Below, piece after piece: positions 52,120-60,196 of a DNA stretch of 60,647 nt. The first letter of the stretch is position 1, and each line of letters begins with the position of its first letter. Source of the stretch: Vicinamibacteria bacterium (lineage in GTDB: Bacteria; Acidobacteriota; Vicinamibacteria; Vicinamibacterales; UBA2999); assembly GCA_025938035.1 (NCBI GenBank), contig JAICQE010000004.1, forward strand, positions 1 through 60,647. Direction: 5' to 3'. Under the pieces are notes generated by a model. The model worked only from the letters and a program-made list of their open reading frames with translations. It was not told the origin of the DNA and did not search any database. Made by a program: the position numbers and the translations under genes.

Positions 52120-55100
52120 TCATCGCGGTGCCACCCACGTCCCGGTCAGCAGATCGTGCGGCCCGCGTGTGCGCCCCACGATCGTCCACGCAAGTCCAAC
52201 GGCAAGCATGCCGACGGTGACGAGGGTTGCTGTGAGCGGATTCGGCGGCGTCGGCACGAATCCATGCACCTTCGGGGAAACCGCCAGATACGTCAGCCAC
52301 CCGATTGCCGGGATGCCGGCCACCAGCGCTCGCATCACCGAACGCACTCGCGTAATTTCCTTCCCGGATTGCGTAACGGCCGCCAGCCCCATCTGCCGCG
52401 ATACGAGGCCGCCTGGCACCAGCAGCGACGAGATGACGCACACGAGGAGCACGAGCGCCAGCGCGCCCGCCGTGATCGTGGAGACGAGGACGCCCCCGAG
52501 CTCGACCGCCATCGTTTGACTCCTTCCCCGCGACAGAGGACGGGCGCGTGCCTCGTTCAAGACGCCTTCAGCCGCTGCCAACTGCTCCGGCGACACAACG
52601 GGATGCCTGGCAAGAATGTCCTCGGCCATCGGGCGGTAGCCAGGCGCAAGGCCGCGTACCAGTCCGGCGCTCCAGAACTCCTCGTCACGAATCACGTGAG
52701 CGTAACGTCCCGCAATCGCGACCTCCGCGGCGGCTCGCACCTCGGGCTGGCGCAGCGGACTGTTCGCGGGCAGCGTCGTGCTCCTGAGCGCTCCGAGGAG
52801 ATTCATCATGCTGTTCGTCTCGGGGCTGACGAACTGCGCGAGCGCGGGAACGATGGCGATGCTCATCAGCAGCATCAGCGCGACCGGCGCGGCCGCCAGC
52901 GCGCCGGGCACCGCACGGCGCCACCCGTGCACGTGGCTCGGGGCCGTCGCCATGACCAGCAGCGCGGCCCGGGCATCCGCAACGGTTGGCCCTTCGACTC
53001 GCCCGGCAGGCGTTCGCTCGCTCAGGGCAAGCGCTGACCAGCTGTCCAGGAACGCGCGTGCCGACAGCGGAAGCGCCGTCGGCTCGGACGGATGTCGAGG
53101 CACGCGCGCGGCCGCCGTCTGCAGCAGCTGCTCTGGCGACAGATCGACGGTTGTATGCGACGAGGCTCCCGGCGGTGCGAAATCGAGCAGCACCACGCGG
53201 CCGTTATCGCGCATCCAGATGCGATCGAGCGCGAGCGGCGGCCGGGTGCCTTCTTCAGAGGAGTACGCCAGCTCAGTCGCAAGGTCGAGCAGCTGCAGTC
53301 TCACCTGCGACCACGCACCCGCCTCAACGGCCGTGGTCCATGCAACGCCGTCCGGGGCTTCGTACGCATCCCAGTTCTCGTCGGCTGATCGGCGTCCAGC
53401 CAGCCAGTGCAGCCGGGTTGGCCGGGACAGGTCGTGGCGGGCACCGCCGACTGGCGGCGTCGAGACGTCGGCGATCGCAATCCAGACCTGCCGGCGAAGC
53501 ACCTGATCGAAGGCGCGCACGACGGCCCCGGGCCGCGGCTCGGCGGAATCGAGAGCGACATAGGGCCCATAGCGCCGAGCCGGTCCGGCTGGGACGGCAG
53601 CGGCCGCCTGCTGTGTGACACGGGTCTGCCGCTCGATCGCGGCGGGACGCGCAATCACACGTGTGCCGCTCAGCACGTCGTGCAGGCCGGTCCAGCCGTT
53701 GCTCGGTCGAGCCGTCGCGAAGAACATCAGGAGTGTCAGAAGCGGCGGTCCCGTCTGCTGCCAGTTGATGTAAAAGCCACTCGAGGACGGCGCTGACAGA
53801 AAGTCGGGCCACAGACCAGCGGTGACCGTCGCGGTCACGAGCATGTTGGGCGCGTAGAACAGGGCAACTCTGATGGCGAATTGCACCCAGCCCGCCGAGG
53901 AGGCCGTTGCGGACACGACCCGCAACCCGAACAGCCGCTTGCCCAGCGATGCGCCGGTCGCGCCTTCGAGTGCCAGGTAGTAGACCAGCGTCGCGAGCCA
54001 CGACAGGTTGGCGACGGCAACAGCGCCGGCAGGCGACCCGGACAGCGGGTCGGCAACCATCATCGTCACCAGCGTGACCGGAATGCCCAGGATGACCCAG
54101 CTGTCGACCAGGCCTGCCAGCGTGCGCGTGGCGAGCGGCGCCGGCCGGTCGTGGCGCGCGAGAAACGGCCGCAGCGCATCCGCCAGCGCCGGGTACGACG
54201 ATGGCCTGTTGTCGGGACTCTTTGCCAGACACCGCATCACGACGGCCGACAGGCGCGCCGGAATGTCGCGCCGCAACTGACGCGGCGGAACCGGAGTCTC
54301 CTTCGTCACTTTCGCAAAGAGGTCGCGCAGATCGGGTGCGTCGAACGGCGCCCGGCCGGTCAGCAGGTAATACAGCGTCGCGCCGACGGCATAAATGTCC
54401 GCCCGCACGTCGAGCGGCTCGCCTCGCAGCTGCTCCGGGGGCGCAAATTGCGGCGTGCCTTCGAAACCGGACGTCACCAGCTGCTGATGGACATCGCGCG
54501 CCAGCGTCGAGATCGACAGACCGAAGTCGCCGACCTTCACGACGCCGTCGCGATCGACGAAACAGTTCGACGGCTTGATGTCGCGGTGCAGGATGCCGGC
54601 GGCGGCCGCGGCGTCCAGGCCGCCGATCAGCTCCATGACCGCTGCGACGGCTTCACCGGGCCGCATCGGGCCCTCCGCGACGACACGATCCTTCAGCGTG
54701 CCGCCAGGCAGCAGCTCCATCGAGATCACGGGCGTACCGTCGATCTCCTCGCTGCCGAAGATGTAGACCGTGTGCGGATGACTGACCGACGCGGCGAGCT
54801 GGCCTTCGCGGAGGAACCGCGCGCGTTCTTCTGCGTTCTGCAGGCGGCTGCTCAACACCTTCAGTGCGACGCGCCGGCCCGACGGCAGATGCTCGGCGTC
54901 GTACACCTCGCCCATGCCGCCACGTCCGAGGAGCCGTCCGATCGCGTAGCTGCCCCACCGGTCCCCTTCAGTCAGGCGCGGAGCGCTCCTGAGGACCCGC
55001 GACGCGACCGCCGACGAGACGGTCGGCATGAAGTCGGTGGAGCCGGATCCGGCCGAGAGCGTATCCGCCCCGGCCTGGAGCAGGCAGGCGGCGCAAAGGC

Positions 55101-55191
55101 CGTCCGGTGCATCGGCCGCCAGCGGTCGTCCACAGCGCGGGCAGGTTGTGCCTGGGATCTCCACGAATCTCTCCTCGGTGTGATTAGACAA
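52120..55191 (-). CDS. Ser/Thr protein kinase with zinc ribbon and two RDD-type membrane domains
   Basis: This 1023-residue protein begins with a zinc ribbon (C17xxC20 and C33xxC36), then a Hanks kinase with GRGGMGEVY, VALKVL, HRDIKPSN and DFGLS, then an RDD-type membrane domain (GLHDVLSGTRVIAR). A second region near 545-700 has kinase-like spacing (RYGPYVAL..., LALDRIWMRDNGRVVLLDF) but no HRD or Lys and is degenerate. A final membrane domain ends GPHDLLTGTWVAPR, again RDD-like. The gene follows an ECF sigma factor on the same strand, a known pairing for kinase-controlled sigma factors. Confidence 0.92.
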   Translation of the reverse strand: MSNHTEERFVEIPGTTCPRCGRPLAADAPDGLCAACLLQAGADTLSAGSGSTDFMPTVSSAVASRVLRSAPRLTEGDRWGSYAIGRLLGRGGMGEVYDAEHLPSGRRVALKVLSSRLQNAEERARFLREGQLAASVSHPHTVYIFGSEEIDGTPVISMELLPGGTLKDRVVAEGPMRPGEAVAAVMELIGGLDAAAAAGILHRDIKPSNCFVDRDGVVKVGDFGLSISTLARDVHQQLVTSGFEGTPQFAPPEQLRGEPLDVRADIYAVGATLYYLLTGRAPFDAPDLRDLFAKVTKETPVPPRQLRRDIPARLSAVVMRCLAKSPDNRPSSYPALADALRPFLARHDRPAPLATRTLAGLVDSWVILGIPVTLVTMMVADPLSGSPAGAVAVANLSWLATLVYYLALEGATGASLGKRLFGLRVVSATASSAGWVQFAIRVALFYAPNMLVTATVTAGLWPDFLSAPSSSGFYINWQQTGPPLLTLLMFFATARPSNGWTGLHDVLSGTRVIARPAAIERQTRVTQQAAAAVPAGPARRYGPYVALDSAEPRPGAVVRAFDQVLRRQVWIAIADVSTPPVGGARHDLSRPTRLHWLAGRRSADENWDAYEAPDGVAWTTAVEAGAWSQVRLQLLDLATELAYSSEEGTRPPLALDRIWMRDNGRVVLLDFAPPGASSHTTVDLSPEQLLQTAAARVPRHPSEPTALPLSARAFLDSWSALALSERTPAGRVEGPTVADARAALLVMATAPSHVHGWRRAVPGALAAAPVALMLLMSIAIVPALAQFVSPETNSMMNLLGALRSTTLPANSPLRQPEVRAAAEVAIAGRYAHVIRDEEFWSAGLVRGLAPGYRPMAEDILARHPVVSPEQLAAAEGVLNEARARPLSRGRSQTMAVELGGVLVSTITAGALALVLLVCVISSLLVPGGLVSRQMGLAAVTQSGKEITRVRSVMRALVAGIPAIGWLTYLAVSPKVHGFVPTPPNPLTATLVTVGMLAVGLAWTIVGRTRGPHDLLTGTWVAPR

Positions 55192-55206
55192 ACCGGGAGC
55201 AGAAGG

Positions 55207-55914
55207 TTACATGCGCAGGGCGCGCTCGAGGTATTTCAGCTCTTCGTCCACATCGGCCGGGTCGGAGACGGTCTCGGCGATGGCGGCCCGCAGCTCGGTC
55301 CGGAAGGCCTTGCGCAGCCGGTGCACCGCGACCTTGACGGCGCCTTCGCTCGTTCCGAGCGTCTGCGCCGCGGCCGCGTAGCCGCCTGGCGGGCCTTCGC
55401 CAAGCAAGCTCGTCTTGAGTACGTCGAACTCTGTCCCGCGGCCGGTCTTCTGCCATTTCGCCTGCACGGCGGCGACGACCCGCTCCACGATGGTCAGCGC
55501 CCACCGCCTCTCATACAGCGTCTCGGGCGTCATCAGATCGGCCGGCTCGATCTGATAGCGCCCTTCGGCTTCGTCAAACGCCAGCGGCAGCGGCGACACC
55601 CCTCCCCCGCGCTTGGCCGCACGGCCGCGCGCTGCTTCATTGAGCAGGAAGTGCTTGGCCGAGGCGAGGAGGAACGTGCGGAAGCGGCCACGCTCCGGCC
55701 GCACCTGCTCGATATCGCGGCGCTCCAGCAGCGACGCGAAGAATCCCTGCGTCAGATCGCGCGCCGCATCGGGGTCGGCGCCCCAGCGGCGGATGAATGC
55801 ATAGAGCGGGTACCAGTACGCCTCGCAGAGCGTCGAGAGCGCCGCCCGGGCAGCCTCCGGATCCGTTCCACGCGCCGCCGCGATCACGCTCCACCTGGTT
55901 GTGTCGAAGGACAA
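55207..55914 (-). CDS. ECF-type RNA polymerase sigma factor
   Basis: The 235-residue protein has region 2 (YWYPLYAFIRRWGADPDAARDLTQGFFASLLERRDI with the FRTFLLASAKHFLLNEAAR) and region 4 (SEGAVKVAVHRLRKAFRTEL). Length exceeds the usual ECF by about 50 residues because of the linker EGRYQIEPADLMTPETLYERRW. No anti-sigma factor gene is adjacent; the kinase gene 15 bases downstream probably controls it by phosphorylation, as in other kinase-linked ECF groups. ATG 55914 starts it. Confidence 0.92.
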   Translation of the reverse strand: MSFDTTRWSVIAAARGTDPEAARAALSTLCEAYWYPLYAFIRRWGADPDAARDLTQGFFASLLERRDIEQVRPERGRFRTFLLASAKHFLLNEAARGRAAKRGGGVSPLPLAFDEAEGRYQIEPADLMTPETLYERRWALTIVERVVAAVQAKWQKTGRGTEFDVLKTSLLGEGPPGGYAAAAQTLGTSEGAVKVAVHRLRKAFRTELRAAIAETVSDPADVDEELKYLERALRM

Positions 55915-55934
55915 GCCGGCGGGATGGTAGCGCG

Positions 55935-56005
55935 GTTAGTCGGTAGTTGGATAGTTAGATAGTTCGTAGTTGGTTCGTAGTTGGTAGTTCGGAGTTCATA
56001 GTTCG
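55935..56005 (+). repeat. Left inverted heptad array of the four-helix cassette
   Basis: Heptads of TAGTTGG, TAGTTAG and TAGTTCG type run for about 70 bases and include the stop codon of the four-helix gene. The order GGATAGTTAGATAGTT matches the inverse of the right array. Confidence 0.9.
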
Positions 56006-56376
56006 GCGTCGCCATCGGGCTGAAGCGAAACGATGAGCCCATTCAGCATCCGGCCAATCTCTTCCACCGCAATCTGCGTCTGCTTGTAATCAGCCATCTT
56101 CACGAACCGCAGCCGCTGTGCGATTTCAAGCTGGACTTCCACTTCGGCCTGGGAGCCGAGCGCGATGTCCAGGTGATTCAGGAATGTCTTCCGTCTCTTC
56201 CGACGCGATCCTTCGCCGATGTTCGGCGGCACCGACACTGCGGCCCGCCTGATCTGAGCGGTGAGACCGAATCGTTCATCCCTTGGGAACGCGGCACTGA
56301 TTTCGTAAATACGCTGGACGAGGGCCATCGAACGTTGCCAGACCATGAGATCACGAAACGCTTTGCTGTGCGCCAT
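55996..56376 (-). CDS. Four-helix-bundle protein (S23/IVS or Avd-like)
   Basis: The 126-residue protein matches the S23 ribosomal intervening-sequence/bAvd four-helix-bundle family: FRDLMVWQRSMALVQRIYEISAAFPRDERFGLTAQIRRAAVSVPPNIGEGSRRKRRKTFLNHLDIALGSQAEVE split by short loops. Members occur within 23S rRNA insertions, as the Avd accessory of diversity-generating retroelements, and often as solitary genes. No reverse transcriptase, variable repeat or rRNA is in the window. ATG 56376 starts it; its stop codon lies in the left repeat array. Confidence 0.85.
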   Translation of the reverse strand: MAHSKAFRDLMVWQRSMALVQRIYEISAAFPRDERFGLTAQIRRAAVSVPPNIGEGSRRKRRKTFLNHLDIALGSQAEVEVQLEIAQRLRFVKMADYKQTQIAVEEIGRMLNGLIVSLQPDGDAEL

Positions 56377-56499
56377 GGCTCAAGGCCATGCACGTTTCGT
56401 TCGCGTGCGAATTCAAGCGGGTTTCAGCCACTTGTGCCGCGGAGGGTTTGAGAAACTGCAACGTCCCCGCCGGCGCGGGTACGCAGTTTGTGCTAGCGG

Positions 56500-56594
56500 T
56501 AGAACTACGAATGTCCAACTACGAACTAACTACGAACTAACTACGAACTAACTACGAACTACTAACTATCTAACTATCTAACTATCCAACTAGT
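56500..56594 (-). repeat. Right inverted heptad array of the four-helix cassette
   Basis: About thirteen heptads, CTACGAA, CTAACTA and CTATCTA types, run for 95 bases and end at the DUF2071 stop. The region between the four-helix start and this array (56377-56499) holds nothing else that I recognise. Confidence 0.9.
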
Positions 56595-57349
56595 CAGGCG
56601 TCCCGCAACGGCCACGCCACCATGTCCTGCCTGCGCACGAAGTGCAGCAGCGGCGCGGTGGCCGGCAGGCGGATGCCGGCGGCGTCGGCCATCGTGTTCA
56701 CCGCGATCGTGGCCTCCGCGGCCTGTAACGGCCAGGGCAGGTGGTGAATGTCCAGCCGCTTCGCACGGAAGTCTTTGTCCACGGTGTACAAGCAGTAGCG
56801 CTCGCTGAGGAAGTACTCGAGCGAGCCGGGTTGCGGCGTCACCGTGGCGCCGATTGGCCGGTAGGTCGCGGCGAACTCCGCGATGCCGTCCATGCGAGTC
56901 TCGCGCGCGCTGGTGTAGACGAGCTGCGCGCCGCGCCGCTCGATCTGCATGGTCGCCGTGTAGTACGGCAGACCGAACAGGGCGCGCGCCGCCGCAACCG
57001 CGAGCGCGCTGTTCGCATCGAGGCTGAAGAAATAGACGCCCGGCTTGCCGTGCAGCGTGACGTACGTGCGCACGTTCAACTCGATGAAGGACGAGACGAA
57101 CGGGACGGCGGGCACGCCGCGCGGCGCGACGTTCGTCATGCGAAACGGGACGACGCCGATCCACGCCTGCCCGTCGAACGTATCGAGCGGGAGACCCGCC
57201 GGCAGCTTTTCCTGCAGGGCCCGCGCGTCAACCGGCCAGTGGGCAAACAGGAGATCGTGCCAGCTCTGCGTCATCACCCACGGCCCCTCCGGAATCGGCC
57301 ACGGGCGATGCGTCACGTCGTCGAGTATCTGGTAGGGGAAGTCAGACAT
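56594..57349 (-). CDS. DUF2071 (YqjF-like) protein
   Basis: The 251-residue protein matches the DUF2071/YqjF family: WHDLLFAHWPVDARALQEKLPAGLPLDTFDGQAWIGVVPFRM, FIELNVRTYVTLHGKPGVYFFSLDANS and AVNTMADAAGIRLP. The fold is related to acetoacetate decarboxylase-like proteins, but the function is unknown. ATG 57349 (MSDFPYQIL) is preferred; the frame is open upstream through the heptad repeat. Its stop is adjacent to the four-helix cassette. Confidence 0.85.
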   Translation of the reverse strand: MSDFPYQILDDVTHRPWPIPEGPWVMTQSWHDLLFAHWPVDARALQEKLPAGLPLDTFDGQAWIGVVPFRMTNVAPRGVPAVPFVSSFIELNVRTYVTLHGKPGVYFFSLDANSALAVAAARALFGLPYYTATMQIERRGAQLVYTSARETRMDGIAEFAATYRPIGATVTPQPGSLEYFLSERYCLYTVDKDFRAKRLDIHHLPWPLQAAEATIAVNTMADAAGIRLPATAPLLHFVRRQDMVAWPLRDA

Positions 57350-57415
57350 TCGGAATGCAGAGTTCAGAATGCAGAATGCAGGCCGATGTCTGCATTCTGA
57401 ATCCTGAATTCTGAA
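57350..57415. repeat. Intergenic GAATGCAG-type heptad hairpin
   Basis: TTCAGAATGCAG (57363-57374) pairs perfectly with CTGCATTCTGAA (57390-57401). The unit is that of the 12488 array. It lies upstream of the DUF2071 gene and downstream of the next gene, both on the minus strand. Confidence 0.9.
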
Positions 57416-57426
57416 TTGCTGCCGCG

Positions 57427-58371
57427 CTATTTCGACGGAGTCTTCACCGGCAGCGGCGGCGCAGTCTGGCATGGCGTCGGCCGGAAGCCGGCGTCGTTCG
57501 GCTCGAGACGGAAGTTCGTGCTCGTGTAGTACGGCTGCGTCAGGTAGCGCGGATCCTCGACGATGGTGATCACCTGCAGCCAGTTGTCGCCGTTGGGATG
57601 TGTCGGCAGCCGATGGATGTATTCGGTAATGACCGCCTGCTCGCTGTAAGGAATGCCGTTCTTCCGGAGGTAGCCCTCGCGGAAGTTCGTGGTGACGATC
57701 TTCAGATTGGCGCCGGTGTTGATGCGCGCCTGGCCGCGCGGAGGCGGACCGCCGCGCAGTCCCTGACCGCCGCCGCCGGGAACACCTGCCGCCCCGGGCA
57801 AACCACCTCCGGTCACGCGGTTGTCACCCACCGGCGCAGCGCCGCGGCCCACGCCGGGGCCTTCCCAATCGGCGCGCGAGAAGCCCTGCCACGTCTTCTC
57901 CGCCGGCGGCTGCGCCGCGCGGTCGAAGTACAGCAGCCGGGTCTGCGTTCCCGCGTCGTATTCGAATTTCAGCGTGTTGTCGTCCTGCCACGAGATCCGA
58001 AGCCGTCCCGGCTGACGGTTGATGCCGCCGACGCCGAACGCACGGCACTGGTTGCCACCCTTGTTGTCGGCCTCGAGATCCCAGGACTGGGCCACCCGGC
58101 GCGCCTCCTGGTTGACCGGGATGCTGGCGGCTGCGCTCTGATCCTTCGGCGGCGTGACCATGCGCCAGCGCCAGTCCTCCGTCACCACAGAGACCCACGT
58201 GCCGGTGAAGTCCACAGGGCCGCGCGTGCGCGCCGTCTGCGGCGCGGCGGCCGGGCCCGCACCACGCTGACCACCCGCGCCGCGCTGTGCGGCGACGTCC
58301 GAGCGCCCGAATGCAATGGCAGCGACCAGGAGGAAGGAGGCAGTAGATAGGAGAAGGGAGTTCCGTCGCAT
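57427..58371 (-). CDS. Exported protein of unknown function (paralog group)
   Basis: The 314-residue protein has a signal peptide (LLLSTASFLLVAAIAFGRSDVAAQ), FTGTWVSVVTEDWRWRMVTPPKDQ near the mature start, and a Gly/Pro/Arg-rich loop near the centre. The C-terminal part (LKIVTTNFREGYLRKNGIPYSEQAVITEYIHRL) matches the block before the beta-lactamase-like domain in the next gene upstream. It belongs to a small set of related acidobacterial exported proteins. ATG 58371 starts it. The function is unknown. Confidence 0.75.
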   Translation of the reverse strand: MRRNSLLLSTASFLLVAAIAFGRSDVAAQRGAGGQRGAGPAAAPQTARTRGPVDFTGTWVSVVTEDWRWRMVTPPKDQSAAASIPVNQEARRVAQSWDLEADNKGGNQCRAFGVGGINRQPGRLRISWQDDNTLKFEYDAGTQTRLLYFDRAAQPPAEKTWQGFSRADWEGPGVGRGAAPVGDNRVTGGGLPGAAGVPGGGGQGLRGGPPPRGQARINTGANLKIVTTNFREGYLRKNGIPYSEQAVITEYIHRLPTHPNGDNWLQVITIVEDPRYLTQPYYTSTNFRLEPNDAGFRPTPCQTAPPLPVKTPSK

Positions 58372-58373
58372 AA

Positions 58374-60140
58374 CTACCTCGCGCTCCGTGTCGCCGCACC
58401 GGCCTTCCGGGCAGCGGAGAGATCCTTGTAGATCGCTTCGATGAACATCGCCGTCGTCCACGACCCGGTGTCGGACCCGTAGCGGCCTTCGTAGTCCAGC
58501 GCCGGCCGTGCCGCCTTGACCTGCTCCAGCGTCATGTTCTTCTCGACCATGTCGCGGATACGGTCGCGAATAATCAGCACCATGTCGCGGTACATCACGA
58601 CGTCGTGCTCGTCGCTGATCCGGCCGTGGCCGGGGATGACGTAGGTGCCGCCTTCCTGGAGCATCTTGCTCGGAACGGTCAGCGACAGGATGTGATTGAG
58701 GGCGTCGATCGTCCCCTGCGTGGTGCCGCCGTTGTCCGGGTCGATCACCGGGAAGCTGTCGGTCCTGTACACGTCGCCCGCGGCGATCACATCGGACCGG
58801 CGGAACATCACGATCGAATCCGTGTCGGTCGTCGCCGAGTCGGGGTGATAGATGATTACGGCTTCGCCATTGAACGGAAGATCGCGGCCCGATTCGAAGA
58901 ACGTCTTGAACGGCCGGCTGGAATCCGGAATGCCCGCCTTGATCATCCGCGCCGCCACGTTTTCGTGCGCGATGATGTCCGCGGTGTTGCCGTTGACGGT
59001 CCGCCCGGCCTTCGAGATCGGCTCGTTGCCGGCGGTGTGATCCGGACGGAAGGTGGTGTTCACCATCCACCGGATTTCCTTGCCCGGCGCGAGGGCCTTG
59101 ATGGCGGCGAGGACCTTGTCGCTCGTTCCCGCCGCACCCGCGTCAACGACCAAGAGGCCGTCCTGCCCGACCTGCACGGCGATGTTCGCGCCGGCGCCGA
59201 CGATCATGTGGACGTTGCCCTGGACGGGAACGGCTTTCACCTCGCCGGCGGCCAGCTTCGACGGCTGATGCTCGGGCCGGAAACCTCCGTTCGCGTTCGG
59301 ACGTGGTGCCACGGGCTTGGCCCCGGGCCGCCACTCCGGCAGCAGCGTCTCGACGCCCCCGCGCACGCCTCCCTCGGGCATCGCGTGCCGCGCGGCGAAC
59401 TCTCCGATGAATGGATTCTGTCCGGGGAGGAAGTGAGGCACGTCGTTCTTGTCGGTGGGCAGCTCCTGCACGTACTCGCAGTTGTAGAGCCAGTTGGTGT
59501 TGCCGCGCTCCATCGTCACGAATTCCTGGCTGCGGATGTATGGCTCGCTCAGGTAGACGGGATCGCTCGCAATCGTGACCTGCGAGAGCAGGTTGCCGTG
59601 GCGCATCCAGTGTTCGACGACAGTCGACCGGTCGCTCTGCGGCACCCCGGTCCGGCGGTAGTAGCCGGCCTTGATGTGCGTCGTGGTGATCGTCAGGACG
59701 TCGCCGTTCCACTCGCCCGTCGAAAACCCCATGAACGTATGCGGCGCGTATTCGGGCGGATGCGGACGGCCATCGAGCCAGATCGTCCGCCGTTGCTGAT
59801 ACGTGCCCATGTACATCTGGATCGCGATCAGCTCCTGCGTGTCCGGATGGCGTTCTTCCCAGATGCGGAACTGGTTTGGCCCGAAGAACATGTACGGCAG
59901 CGTGTACGGCGCGCACTGATGCTCGATCACCGAATGCCGCGCGACGTCCCAGGCGTCGCCGAACCGGCGCGCCGCTTCGTTGAGCGGTATGCCGCTGAAG
60001 TCGCCCGGCTCCTCGCCGGGCACGCGATCGGGTTGATCTTCGTGGTAGCGGCCCGACCAGTCGCCGACGAAGCTGACCTGCGCCAATGCAGGCGACGCGG
60101 TGACCGCAAGGACGAGTGCGGCGAGAATAAAGCGGGTCAT
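58374..60140 (-). CDS. Exported protein with degenerate metallo-beta-lactamase domain
   Basis: The 588-residue protein has a signal peptide (FILAALVLAVTASPALA), a first half like its neighbours (FVGDWSGRYHED, then TGEWNGDVLTITTTHIKAGYYRRTGVPQSDRSTVVEHWM) and a metallo-beta-lactamase-like second half. The usual HxHxDH reads TFRPDH (residues 361-368), so two His are missing, and the AHTDGD-like motif reads ATTDTD (436-441). GHGR at 504-507 is intact. Zinc hydrolysis is thus doubtful. ATG 60140 starts it. It overlaps no gene; the next partial gene is 57 bases upstream. Confidence 0.85.
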   Translation of the reverse strand: MTRFILAALVLAVTASPALAQVSFVGDWSGRYHEDQPDRVPGEEPGDFSGIPLNEAARRFGDAWDVARHSVIEHQCAPYTLPYMFFGPNQFRIWEERHPDTQELIAIQMYMGTYQQRRTIWLDGRPHPPEYAPHTFMGFSTGEWNGDVLTITTTHIKAGYYRRTGVPQSDRSTVVEHWMRHGNLLSQVTIASDPVYLSEPYIRSQEFVTMERGNTNWLYNCEYVQELPTDKNDVPHFLPGQNPFIGEFAARHAMPEGGVRGGVETLLPEWRPGAKPVAPRPNANGGFRPEHQPSKLAAGEVKAVPVQGNVHMIVGAGANIAVQVGQDGLLVVDAGAAGTSDKVLAAIKALAPGKEIRWMVNTTFRPDHTAGNEPISKAGRTVNGNTADIIAHENVAARMIKAGIPDSSRPFKTFFESGRDLPFNGEAVIIYHPDSATTDTDSIVMFRRSDVIAAGDVYRTDSFPVIDPDNGGTTQGTIDALNHILSLTVPSKMLQEGGTYVIPGHGRISDEHDVVMYRDMVLIIRDRIRDMVEKNMTLEQVKAARPALDYEGRYGSDTGSWTTAMFIEAIYKDLSAARKAGAATRSAR

Positions 60141-60150
60141 CGAAATTCCT

Positions 60151-60196
60151 CTGAGGCCTGAGGCCCTGAGGCCTGCGGCCTGATCCCTGAGGCCTG
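60151..60196. repeat. Intergenic GGCCTGA direct array
   Basis: Heptads CTGAGGC and CTGAGGCC alternate; AGGCCT is itself palindromic, so pairing is possible in several registers. It lies between the beta-lactamase-like gene and the next gene upstream. Confidence 0.8.

Larger units (their letters stand above)
55935..56594. mobile_element. Four-helix-bundle cassette with inverted repeat arrays
   Basis: The element holds a single four-helix-bundle gene between two arrays of heptads in opposite orientation. The left array reads TAGTTGGATAGTTAGATAGTT then TCGTAGTTGG units; the reverse complement of the right array reads nearly the same in the same order. The right end runs up to the stop codon of the DUF2071 gene and the left end begins after the sigma factor start. 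No target duplication was seen. Whether it moves is unknown. Confidence 0.55.

Noticed and set aside
53881..55962. 693-codon plus-strand open frame over the kinase/RDD gene
   Set aside because: It is antisense to a kinase with all catalytic motifs and shows no domain.
55996..56376. 23S rRNA intervening sequence
   Set aside because: The S23-like gene could mark one, but there is no 23S rRNA sequence around it, so only the four-helix protein call is kept.
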